Origin: JBEBGV01 sp040081265
Lineage (GTDB): Bacteria > Acidobacteriota > Vicinamibacteria > Vicinamibacterales > UBA2999
Direction: 5' to 3'
DNA length: 19,618 nucleotides
NCBI GenBank assembly: GCA_040081265.1
Contig: JBEBGV010000079.1
Coordinates: 1 to 19,618, forward strand
The notes under the pieces were generated by a model. It was not told the origin of the DNA and did no database searches. It saw only the letters and a list, made by a program, of their open reading frames with translations. The stretch's first letter is position 1. Every line of letters begins with the position of its first letter. The position numbers and the translations under genes are program-made. Below are positions 1 to 6,111 of this stretch, piece by piece.

Positions 1-256
1 GAAGGGCGGTGACCGAGCGGGTAAACGTCCCGACTGTCAGTCCGGAAATCGTGTCGAGGATGGTCCCGTTAACCGTGATCCCGGCGGGCGAGGCGGGCGA
101 GGCGGCTGGCGTCGGGGCCGGGGCTGGTTGAGGGGACGGAGCGGGTACGGGAAGGCTTCCGGTCGACGCGGAAGGCGAGCTCTGGGCTGTCCCACCACAC
201 GCGGCGGCCAGCATAACGATCGCGAACAGTGTCGCCCCGTTTCTCCTCACATCCAC
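1..256 (-). CDS. Putative lipoprotein, N-terminal part (cut by window edge)
   Basis: The reading frame is open from a GTG at 256 to the window edge, giving about 85 residues. An AGGAG lies 8 nt upstream of that GTG and decides the start. The N-terminus is a short basic stretch, a hydrophobic run and a lipobox-like LAAAC followed by GG, so it is probably a lipid-anchored envelope protein. After the lipobox comes a Ser/Thr/Pro/Ala-rich linker, with repeated PAP and PASPAG elements, and then what looks like the first strand of a folded domain (ITVNGTILDTISG). The function is unknown because the domain is truncated. It overlaps the upstream DUF402-like ORF by 10 bp, so the two may be translationally coupled. 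Start and lipobox are seen directly; the lipoprotein call is inferred. Confidence 0.6.
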   Translation of the reverse strand, partial: MDVRRNGATLFAIVMLAAACGGTAQSSPSASTGSLPVPAPSPQPAPAPTPAASPASPAGITVNGTILDTISGLTVGTFTRSVTAL

Positions 257-567
257 CGTGGCTGCTCCTGCGTGATGTCCGGAAAGAGGTCTCGCGCGGG
301 CTCGCCGGCGAGGGCGGACCACCGATGCGGTAGCTGTGGACCGACGCCGACCGCGGACGCGACAACGAAGCGCTTCGGCACGGTGAACCGTTCGGCGAGC
401 GACCGCTCGCGTGTAGGACGCCCGTCCACCGGAACCGCTCGGAGCACGGGCGTGCCTGACGCGACCCATGCGACCAGGCAGCCGTCGTCCTGCACGACGC
501 GCACGGGCATCACTTCCCGACGGTAGCACCACAAGATGACGTCCCCAGGCGACCAGCGCGACACCAT
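247..567 (-). CDS. Short DUF402-like protein, possibly truncated
   Basis: This is a 106-residue frame beginning MVSRWSPGDVILW. The first ~70 residues resemble the N-terminal half of DUF402 proteins: a W-x-PGD start, a 'PVRVVQDD' strand, an 'SGTPVLR' turn and a 'PLAERFT'-like segment (here SLAERFT). In full-length relatives the domain continues with a tryptophan-rich beta half. Here residues ~73-106 show no such half, and the frame ends inside the start of the downstream lipoprotein gene. I did not find the missing half in the other two frames. It may be a decayed or truncated copy, or a short family variant. No function is assigned. The family resemblance is from memory of the domain pattern and needs a profile search. 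Confidence 0.42.
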   Translation of the reverse strand: MVSRWSPGDVILWCYRREVMPVRVVQDDGCLVAWVASGTPVLRAVPVDGRPTRERSLAERFTVPKRFVVASAVGVGPQLPHRWSALAGEPARDLFPDITQEQPRWM

Positions 568-962
568 CGCTTCTGGTCGCGCAGTCTAGCAGCTTGCGAG
601 CCCCCGCAACCAAGTCCCTCTTTCTTTCCATCCAGGAATCCCGGGAACTTCGTCCTTGTGGTCAAGACAGGCACCGGCTGGAAGGGCGTCACGGGGGGAT
701 GTGCCACAAGCCGATGGACGACGCCGCAGCAGGACTCAGCCAGCATTCTCCACGAATGGCGCGACATCAGCTGTGAGGGATACCTCCATCAACACCAGAT
801 TGGGCGGGTCGTGCTGGGGAAGTGCTATGTGTGGATGCTTTCTTACGGCATGAGGGACAAGGAACTGTCGGCGGACGAGAGGGCAATGCGTATTCAAACA
901 TTGCTGACGGCAAAGGTGGCCGAGTCGTAGTGCGTCCAGGGAAATGAGGGCGGCCTGAGGCC
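568..962. other. Poorly coding intergenic stretch
   Basis: This 395-bp stretch separates the DUF402-like ORF from the stop of the 963-1493 lipoprotein gene. No ORF here has convincing family resemblance. It is less GC-rich than its surroundings, especially around 780-910. The only frame worth listing is the plus-strand ORF at 658-930. A short GGCC-TGA-GGCC inverted repeat lies at about 952-962, next to the lipoprotein gene's stop, but it has no U-tract. I see no tRNA or other RNA gene. Confidence 0.4.
658..930 (+). CDS. Doubtful small hypothetical protein
   Basis: A GTG-initiated 90-residue frame fills most of the otherwise empty 568-962 stretch. The last ~50 residues look protein-like, with mixed polar and hydrophobic content and a charged segment (MRDKELSADERAMRIQ) that could form an amphipathic helix. 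The first ~35 residues look like low-quality coding sequence, and there is no good ribosome-binding site at the GTG. It could be a small gene, the remnant of a longer gene, or chance. I recognise no family. Confidence 0.2.
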   Translation: MVKTGTGWKGVTGGCATSRWTTPQQDSASILHEWRDISCEGYLHQHQIGRVVLGKCYVWMLSYGMRDKELSADERAMRIQTLLTAKVAES

Positions 963-1493
963 TTAACGCCGCGTCGCGGTGAAGCGAGTGTTGATGACGA
1001 GCGTCCCGACAGGTGAAGAGGACCCCGACACCAGGACGTTATAGGTCTGCGCGCCGGTGCCGTTCGCGGCCGCGCCAGTGACGTTACCGTTGTATGCGCC
1101 CGTCACAATGCGCACGTCTCGTCTGGCGCCGTTCGGACAGGTCGCTCCAATCAAGTCAGACGCGGTGCAGCTTGTCAGGTTCAGAACGAACGACGAAGAG
1201 CCCGCCGTACCCGTGTAATCACAGGACGCACCAGTGGACCCGGTGCTGGCCCGGACGGTGAGCGCACTCCCAGATTGCGTTATCTGGAGGGTCCCGCCTC
1301 CTGTAGTCCCGACACTTCCCTGTAACGCTGCTCCGAAGCACTCACCGCCAGTGATGGAAGTGATGGTTTCGGAGAGGTCCCAGAGTCCGGCCAGCTGCGC
1401 GCTTGGCGGGGTCGGCGCGTTTTGGTTCTTCGAACCCCCGCACCCGATGCTGGCAAGCGCTACGACGGCGACCATCAAGACAGTGCGAATCAT
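963..1493 (-). CDS. Lipoprotein with lipocalin-like beta-rich domain
   Basis: The product is 176 residues. A signal peptide ends in the lipobox ASIGC with Cys18, followed by GGS and a Pro/Ser linker, so it should be anchored in the envelope. From ~residue 35 the sequence 'LAGLWDLSETI' starts a Gly/Ser/Thr-rich beta domain of about 140 residues. Four further cysteines (52, 91, 109, 119) could form two disulfides, as fits an oxidising periplasmic location. A GAGG precedes the ATG by about 6 nt, and a good promoter lies at 1539-1567, so it is probably transcribed separately from the rnd gene upstream. Small lipoproteins with this 'GLW' opening are common in acidobacteria, but I know of no function. 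Confidence 0.8.
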   Translation of the reverse strand: MIRTVLMVAVVALASIGCGGSKNQNAPTPPSAQLAGLWDLSETITSITGGECFGAALQGSVGTTGGGTLQITQSGSALTVRASTGSTGASCDYTGTAGSSSFVLNLTSCTASDLIGATCPNGARRDVRIVTGAYNGNVTGAAANGTGAQTYNVLVSGSSSPVGTLVINTRFTATRR

Positions 1494-1538
1494 TCAAACC
1501 CTCACAAACTGGCTTCACCTGGCTGAAGCGTTCGCGCA

Positions 1539-1567
1539 ATTAGACTCGCCGACGCGCGCCTTGGCAA
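1539..1567 (-). promoter_or_regulatory. Sigma70-like promoter of the 963-1493 lipoprotein gene
   Basis: On the minus strand the hexamer TTGCCA (1567-1562) matches TTGACA at 5 of 6 positions. It is followed after exactly 17 bp by TCTAAT (1544-1539), which matches TATAAT at 5 of 6. Transcription would begin near 1532, giving a leader of about 40 nt with the GAGG ribosome-binding site near its 3' end. The -35 overlaps one arm of a small GGCAAG/CTTGCC inverted repeat (1563-1568 and 1593-1598) that surrounds the palindrome GAAGCGCTTC (1583-1592). These could be operator sequence or the end of the rnd transcript. Confidence 0.55.
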
Positions 1568-1643
1568 GAAAATGCTGGCGGCGAAGCGCTTCCTTGCCTT
1601 GCGCCCCCAGAATGTCCACGCTGGAGGGGTTGCGGGGGAAAAG

Positions 1644-2774
1644 TCAGCGGCCAGCACTGGCCGCGAGGGCGTCGAGTTCGTCGCCGAGCAGCGCGCCGCG
1701 GAAACCGCCGAGGGCAGCGGCGAGTGAGCCCCGACCGGCCCACGCGTCGAGCGCACGGTCTAGCTGCCGGCGCGATAACACCAGTTCGGGCGCAAGCGAG
1801 AGCTCGCTCGCGCGGCGGGCCACGAGCGCGCTACACGCGTCCTCGATCGCCCGCCTCCGGTCGAGATCCGCTTTCGATGGCGCGGGCGGCTCGACTGTCG
1901 TTCCAGTCTCAACCTCAGCGCGTGCCGCGGCCAGCGCCTCGATCCACTGTGAGGCATAAGACGCGTGGCGTCGCGCGTCGTAGCCGGGGAGCCGGACGAT
2001 CTCCTGGAGAGAGACGCTGTCCCGTCGCGCCAGGGCAATGAGCGTCTCGTCTCGCAGCAGGAACGGGCGGGCGACGTCGAGCCGGGCGGCCTCTCGTTCG
2101 CGCCAGGCCGCGAGCCCTCGCGCGACCGCACGAACGCTGGGCGGGTATCGATCCAGGCCTTTCACTCGGCGCCACGCGTCAGCGGGGGCGGGTCCGTCCG
2201 CATCCATCGCGGCCAGCGTGGCCGAGTCTTCAAGCGCCCATTCGAGCCGGCCCAGCGTGACCAGTCGACGCTCGAGCTCGGCGGCGGCCTCGTGCAGGTA
2301 CTCGACGTCATCGGCTGCGTAGCGCAGTTGCGCGGGCGACAGCGGTCGGCGCAGCCAGTCGGTGCGCGTTTCATCCTTGTCGAGGTGTACGCCGAAGAGC
2401 GCCAGAATCAGCGCCGCGTAGGAAAGGGACGGGCCGAGCCCGGCGAAGGCGGCGGCGATCTGCGTGTCGAACAGTGGCCCGAGCGACGCGCCGGTTGCCC
2501 GGCGCAGCACCGGCAGGTCCTCCGAGCAGGAGTGCAGGATCTTGCGGATGCCAGTGCTGCCGAGAATGGTGCTGAGGGGGGAGAGGTCGGTGATCCGAAC
2601 CGTATCCACGAGCGCCACCTCGCCCGCGACGGCCACCTGCACGAGGCCGAGCTTCGCGCGGAACGTTCGCTCGCGCACGAACTCGGTGTCGAGCGCAATG
2701 CTCGGCGCCGTCTGCCAGCGGGCCACGGCTGCGGCAAGCTGGTCGGGCCGGTCGATTGGAATCGTCCTCGTCAC
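1644..2774 (-). CDS. rnd: Ribonuclease D (DEDDy 3'-5' exoribonuclease)
   Basis: This 376-residue protein matches RNase D in length and order of motifs. Exonuclease motif I is LDTEF (Asp29, Glu31), motif II falls in the HSCSEDL stretch (Asp86), and motif III is YAADD with Tyr152 and Asp156, the DEDDy pattern. Residues ~205-285 correspond to the HRDC nucleic-acid-binding domain, and the last ~70 are a helical C-terminal region. RNase D trims 3' ends of tRNA precursors and other structured RNAs in the cytoplasm, using two metal ions. The start is a GTG at 2774 with no obvious Shine-Dalgarno sequence. The gene follows the 2799-3401 gene by 24 bp on the same strand, so it may depend on read-through from it. 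A long plus-strand ORF opposite is a shadow. Confidence 0.93.
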   Translation of the reverse strand: MTRTIPIDRPDQLAAAVARWQTAPSIALDTEFVRERTFRAKLGLVQVAVAGEVALVDTVRITDLSPLSTILGSTGIRKILHSCSEDLPVLRRATGASLGPLFDTQIAAAFAGLGPSLSYAALILALFGVHLDKDETRTDWLRRPLSPAQLRYAADDVEYLHEAAAELERRLVTLGRLEWALEDSATLAAMDADGPAPADAWRRVKGLDRYPPSVRAVARGLAAWREREAARLDVARPFLLRDETLIALARRDSVSLQEIVRLPGYDARRHASYASQWIEALAAARAEVETGTTVEPPAPSKADLDRRRAIEDACSALVARRASELSLAPELVLSRRQLDRALDAWAGRGSLAAALGGFRGALLGDELDALAASAGR

Positions 2775-2798
2775 ACGGCAGTGTACCGCGAGGACAGG

Positions 2799-3401
2799 CT
2801 ACTGGGTCCCGTCGACGCAGGCGATGGCGCAGGACATCGTGTCGAGGATCACGTTCGCGCCGGTGTCGTGCAGAATCAACTGCGCACCAAGAAAGCGATA
2901 CTCGAGTCCGACGGGGAGGGTGGGCAGCACCGCCAGGAAGATTGCGGGCATCGTCGACAGGGTTCTCCGTTTCGGATAGTCGCCATTGATCCGATGCGAG
3001 AACTGCCCCGGGTTGTCGTCCTTGATGGCCGCCAGGACCTCTGGTGTCGTTTCAATCAGGAGGATCCTCCTGAACTCGGCGCTGATGGCCGGAGTAAATA
3101 TCTCGCCGCGCTGAGCGCCGGCTCGTGCGCGCCGGATTCGCCGCGCCAGTGCCTGTTGGATCTCGATATTCTCGGCAGGATGTTCCGTGACATGCTGCGC
3201 CGGCAATCCAACCAGGAGCGTCGTCCGCAGAACGAAGTAGTCCAGCACACGCGTATCGAAATCGGCGCGCACCAGCGGTCGAACGACAACTAGTTCAGTG
3301 AAGCGGGGTGTGGCCGACTCGTCCGTCGGCGTCTGTGCGGCGGCGACTGACGCCACGCAGACCGTCAGGACGATGGCCAGAACGATGTTCCTGGGTTTCA
3401 T
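2799..3401 (-). CDS. Secreted protein of unknown function
   Basis: The 200-residue product opens with a clear Sec signal peptide (MKPRNIVLAIVLTV...) and a probable cleavage after AAA before Gln23. The mature part has a charged helical stretch (~75-118) containing 'ISAEFRRIL'. It then has 'IKDDNPGQFSHRING-YP' (~126-142) and a C-terminal motif LPVGLEYRFLGAQLILHD with GANVILD (~162-187). The final segment resembles a motif seen at the end of many secreted alphaproteobacterial and acidobacterial proteins of unknown role. No catalytic signature is visible. The ATG lacks a clear ribosome-binding site. It sits between the small barrel gene (75 bp upstream) and rnd (24 bp downstream), and may be co-transcribed with rnd. 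Confidence 0.78.
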   Translation of the reverse strand: MKPRNIVLAIVLTVCVASVAAAQTPTDESATPRFTELVVVRPLVRADFDTRVLDYFVLRTTLLVGLPAQHVTEHPAENIEIQQALARRIRRARAGAQRGEIFTPAISAEFRRILLIETTPEVLAAIKDDNPGQFSHRINGDYPKRRTLSTMPAIFLAVLPTLPVGLEYRFLGAQLILHDTGANVILDTMSCAIACVDGTQ

Positions 3402-3476
3402 GGGTCATCGTATCTGGGCACCGCTTCTCGGTCTGCCCTGTTTGGAACACGGGCTCTGCAGCCGCAGGCTCAACCA

Positions 3477-4016
3477 TTAGAACCGCCACGAAAGACCCGC
3501 CCGCAGCGGTACGAGTGCATACAGGTCATCCGCTTCGGTGCCAACAATGAGCGCCAGCCGCACATCGGCGAAGAAGGTCGCGCGCGATCCGAACGGCACG
3601 TGAACGCCGCCACCGGCAAACGGCGCCCGCACGCTGTGGACCACCGGCGTCGGAAAGACGTCGTTCACATTGGGCCGCGATCGGCCAACGCCGAAGCCGG
3701 CCAGCGCATACGGACTGATCCGGTCGCGTCCGAACAGCGACAGGCGCAGCTCTGCGGAGGCCAGCGTGAATGTTCCCCCGCGGAAGTACGAGACGCTGCC
3801 GGGATACTCCTGGCGCCGACTGACAAGATGCGAGCGCTCGACATTGCCCGTGATCGTCACGCGCGGCGTCGGTGAGACGCCCATGCCAGCGGCCACGCTC
3901 CAGCCCGAATCGCCGAGCGTCGGCCCCGCGGCGGCATCCAGCACGACACTCTGACCGCGAGCAGGCGTGGGACCCGTGAACAGGACGACGAAGAGAACGA
4001 CAGGAATGAGCCGCAT
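3477..4016 (-). CDS. Small outer-membrane beta-barrel protein
   Basis: I place the start at the ATG at 4016, because GGAGG lies 4 nt upstream and a signal peptide follows directly (MRLIPVVLFVVLFTGPTPARG); the ATG at 4040 has neither. The product is 179 residues. After cleavage near ARG-Q it shows alternating beta strands with Gly turns, such as GPTLGDSGWSVAAGMGV, SPYALAGFGVG and AGGGVHVPFG. It ends in LRAGLSWRF, with the terminal Phe typical of proteins assembled by the BAM machinery. The size fits an eight-stranded OmpA/OmpW-like barrel. The role may be structural or a small channel, and nothing in the sequence decides. The gene begins 62 bp downstream of the 4079-5776 gene's stop. Confidence 0.82.
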   Translation of the reverse strand: MRLIPVVLFVVLFTGPTPARGQSVVLDAAAGPTLGDSGWSVAAGMGVSPTPRVTITGNVERSHLVSRRQEYPGSVSYFRGGTFTLASAELRLSLFGRDRISPYALAGFGVGRSRPNVNDVFPTPVVHSVRAPFAGGGVHVPFGSRATFFADVRLALIVGTEADDLYALVPLRAGLSWRF

Positions 4017-4078
4017 GTAGCCTCCGATGTGCGTATGCAATCATCCTGACCTGAGCCGTCCCTGGGCGAATCTCTTGA

Positions 4079-5776
4079 CTACGGACCCGGAATGACGAAC
4101 GTCTTGAACGCGGCATCACCGATCGCCGGCTCGAAGAACGATGACCCCGCCGCGTAGTAGAAACCTCCGGCATAGTGATCCGTGAAGATCGACGTTCGGA
4201 CCGCCCACAAACTGGGCAACTCGGCGTTCACCTGCAGGCGAATCGCCAGCACATCGGCGACCTGAACCTGGATTCCCAACGATGACAGATCGATATATGT
4301 CGCGTTCATGGAAGTCAGAGCAAGGTTGATGGGGGCGGCGCCCTGGCTGCCGACGGGAAGCAGCACCGTTCCGAGCACCGGCGCCGTCCGCGGATCTGTA
4401 TGACCGGACATACTCAGGACGCTGATCTCCAGCGAGCCGGGAACGCCTTCCGCATAGAGCGACAGTTCCACGCCCGCGAGCAAACCCTGCTTCCCCACCG
4501 TGAACACCTGGCCTCTCTGGAGGAGCGGATCGGACGTCGCGCAGCACACGGCCTGGTTCTGTTCGCTGCCGACGAGCTGATACTGATCGACCACCGGTCT
4601 CTCGGCGGACCCGGTGAGGATCAGCAGGGGTGGATGGCCGCCTTCGCGGCTGCTGAAATACGCACTCGTTGACGTAGTGCCGACGAGCACCAGCGTGTAC
4701 AGCGTGTCGGCATCGAACACACTCGGATCGAGCGGGATGTTGATCCAGGTGTCGTGCACGACTGGATCGCTGCTGCCGAGGAGGGCCGCATTCACTGCCC
4801 CGGCAGTATTCCAGGTGATACCTGTTTCCATCCATCCGGTGTCGTCCGAGGCATACACCTGAATGCCTGGCGCGTCAGCCGTGGCGTAGAGTCGTAGCGT
4901 CGCGGCGGCCACCGCGACACCGCCGGTGCCCGTCACGTCGAACTTCAAGTAGCTGCGATATGTGGGATCGCCCAATCGGCTGCGCAAGGTCGGAAGCTCG
5001 CCGTAATTCGTGTTGGGAGAGGAATCCTTCACCTGCGCATCCGCGATCAATGCGGCTGACGTGCCGACTTCTGCGGCCGGTGACGGGGCGGGCATCTCCA
5101 TCGTGTCCAGCCGGATGTCGTCCACGGTGACGTTTACCCCACCAGTCGACGTGTTGCCGATGCGCAGTCGCGTCGCGGCCGTCGTCCACGTGCCCAGCGT
5201 CGTGGCTGCGAATGGCGCTCCGAACGGGGTGTCGTCCGACGCGAGAAAGGCCTCGAGGATGGCGTTGGCGCCCGTGCCCTTCTTCTGATGCACGCCGACG
5301 CGATACAGCCGTCCGGGAATGAGCGGCGCGGATTCGACGCCAATGGTGGATGAACCCCGCAGCCGCAGCCGTCCCTGGTTCGTCAGCATCAGGCTTCCCA
5401 TCGTCGTGCCGGCGTTGGAGATGAGGACAATGCGCGGGGTGCCGGAGAGAATCCCGTTGAGCCGTAAGTAGAAGCTCACATAAAGTTCGGGAGCTGGGAT
5501 GATGTTCTCTTCCAGATACGCGGTGGACTCATCGTCCACCGTCGCGGAGGCGGCGCCTTTGAGTGCCGTTAAGGTGTCAAGCAGAACACCGCCCCTCACC
5601 AGATCCACGCCGGTTGTGGAGTCAGTCAGACCCGTACCCTCGAAGGTGATGTCCTTGATCCGCGTCGACGCGGCGAGGAGATGCCCATCGCCGATTCCCC
5701 CTTCGTGCAGCATGGCGCTGGCGACGAAAGCGCAGACAAGGAGCGAGGGCGGAATCCACCGTTGAGCGGGCAGCAT
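4079..5776 (-). CDS. Large secreted protein with DNRLRE/CBM96-like module
   Basis: This 565-residue protein has an N-terminal hydrophobic signal (~1-22) and three apparent parts. Residues ~43-228 look like a LamG/concanavalin-type jelly roll (ITFEGTGL, LYVSFYLRLNG, LYRVGVHQKKG, VTVDDIRLD). Residues ~240-390 match the DNRLRE (CBM96-type) pattern: 'DAQVKDSSPNTNYG', 'YLKFDVTG', 'AATLRLYAT', 'GWMETGITWNTAG' and a closing 'LLILTGS'. The rest (~395-565) is a beta-rich tail including 'FTVGKQGLLAGVELSLY'. DNRLRE modules are known from secreted polysaccharide-binding or -degrading proteins, but no glycosidase or lyase catalytic domain is visible here. It probably binds a surface or extracellular polymer. 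A vicinal Cys pair (Cys411-Cys412) is unusual. No good ribosome-binding site is seen before the ATG. Confidence 0.82.
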   Translation of the reverse strand: MLPAQRWIPPSLLVCAFVASAMLHEGGIGDGHLLAASTRIKDITFEGTGLTDSTTGVDLVRGGVLLDTLTALKGAASATVDDESTAYLEENIIPAPELYVSFYLRLNGILSGTPRIVLISNAGTTMGSLMLTNQGRLRLRGSSTIGVESAPLIPGRLYRVGVHQKKGTGANAILEAFLASDDTPFGAPFAATTLGTWTTAATRLRIGNTSTGGVNVTVDDIRLDTMEMPAPSPAAEVGTSAALIADAQVKDSSPNTNYGELPTLRSRLGDPTYRSYLKFDVTGTGGVAVAAATLRLYATADAPGIQVYASDDTGWMETGITWNTAGAVNAALLGSSDPVVHDTWINIPLDPSVFDADTLYTLVLVGTTSTSAYFSSREGGHPPLLILTGSAERPVVDQYQLVGSEQNQAVCCATSDPLLQRGQVFTVGKQGLLAGVELSLYAEGVPGSLEISVLSMSGHTDPRTAPVLGTVLLPVGSQGAAPINLALTSMNATYIDLSSLGIQVQVADVLAIRLQVNAELPSLWAVRTSIFTDHYAGGFYYAAGSSFFEPAIGDAAFKTFVIPGP

Positions 5777-5980
5777 GGCGCAATCTACCAGGAAATGACA
5801 GATGTCGCAGCGTTCGTTACGCGGCGCCAGGCGCCAACAACGACTTTTGACGCAGGGGTTATCCCCCCAACCGCCGAGCGGCTATTACGCGTGGCTCTTG
5901 GGCGCACGTGGGGATTAAGTCTGCCAAACGGACCTGAATGTCCGCCGGCCGTACGTACACAAACGGCGGTCACGCCGGGT

Positions 5981-6013
5981 CCTGCCGCCTTCGCCAAGGC
6001 TACGGCGGACAGG
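5981..6013. repeat. Imperfect inverted repeat
   Basis: The outer arms are CCTG-CCGCC (5981-5989) and GGCGG-A-CAGG (6004-6013), complementary except for one extra A. The 14 bp between them contain part of a second, competing hairpin, GCCTT-CGCC-AAGGC (5987-6000). It lies about 100 bp past the alcohol dehydrogenase stop, without a U-tract, so a dispersed intergenic palindromic repeat is likelier than a terminator. Copy number elsewhere in the genome cannot be judged from this window. Confidence 0.5.
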
Positions 6014-6046
6014 TCGGACCAGGCCTACGTACCAATCACGAGCCTA

Positions 6047-6095
6047 CTCGACCGGCAACTGGCGACTAACAACTAACAACCAGCAACCAGCAACT
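6047..6095. repeat. Diverged 7-bp tandem repeat array, seven units
   Basis: Reading in strict 7-bp steps from 6047, the units follow the consensus RRCRACY on the plus strand. Unit 1 (CTCGACC) is degenerate. The next six are GGCAACT, GGCGACT, AACAACT, AACAACC, AGCAACC and AGCAACT. The period is exact although single units vary by purine-purine or pyrimidine-pyrimidine changes. The array ends 17 bp before the alcohol dehydrogenase stop codon, so it would be in that gene's 3' untranslated region. Heptamer spacing rules out a CRISPR array. Confidence 0.75.
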
Positions 6096-6111
6096 CGTCA
6101 CGGTCTGAGTG

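Larger units (their letters stand above)
5777..6111. other. Intergenic region with several short repeats
   Basis: This 335-bp stretch lies between the start of the DNRLRE protein gene and the stop of the alcohol dehydrogenase gene, both on the minus strand. No ORF in it looks real. From left to right it contains a 13-bp palindrome GGCGCCAGGCGCC (5823-5835), a small hairpin GGGG-TTAT-CCCC (5855-5866), the palindrome GTACGTAC (5951-5958), an imperfect inverted repeat (5981-6013) and a diverged heptamer array (6047-6095). It must also carry the promoter of the 4079-5776 gene, but I could not pick out convincing -35/-10 boxes. Confidence 0.6.

Noticed and set aside
594..853. Other small plus-strand frames in the 568-962 stretch
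   Set aside because: No ribosome-binding sites, no resemblance to known proteins, and they overlap each other in different frames.
952..962. GGCC-TGA-GGCC repeat as terminator of the 963-1493 gene
   Set aside because: Only a 4-bp stem with a 3-nt loop and no U-tract, too weak to call.
1965..3293. Plus-strand 442-codon open frame opposite rnd and the 2799-3401 gene
   Set aside because: It runs antisense to a clear RNase D and a signal-peptide protein, has no domain resemblance and a shadow-like composition (Arg, Gly, Glu-rich), as expected in GC-rich DNA.
6047..6095. Possible CRISPR array
   Set aside because: Units are 7 bp with no spacers, and no cas genes are present.
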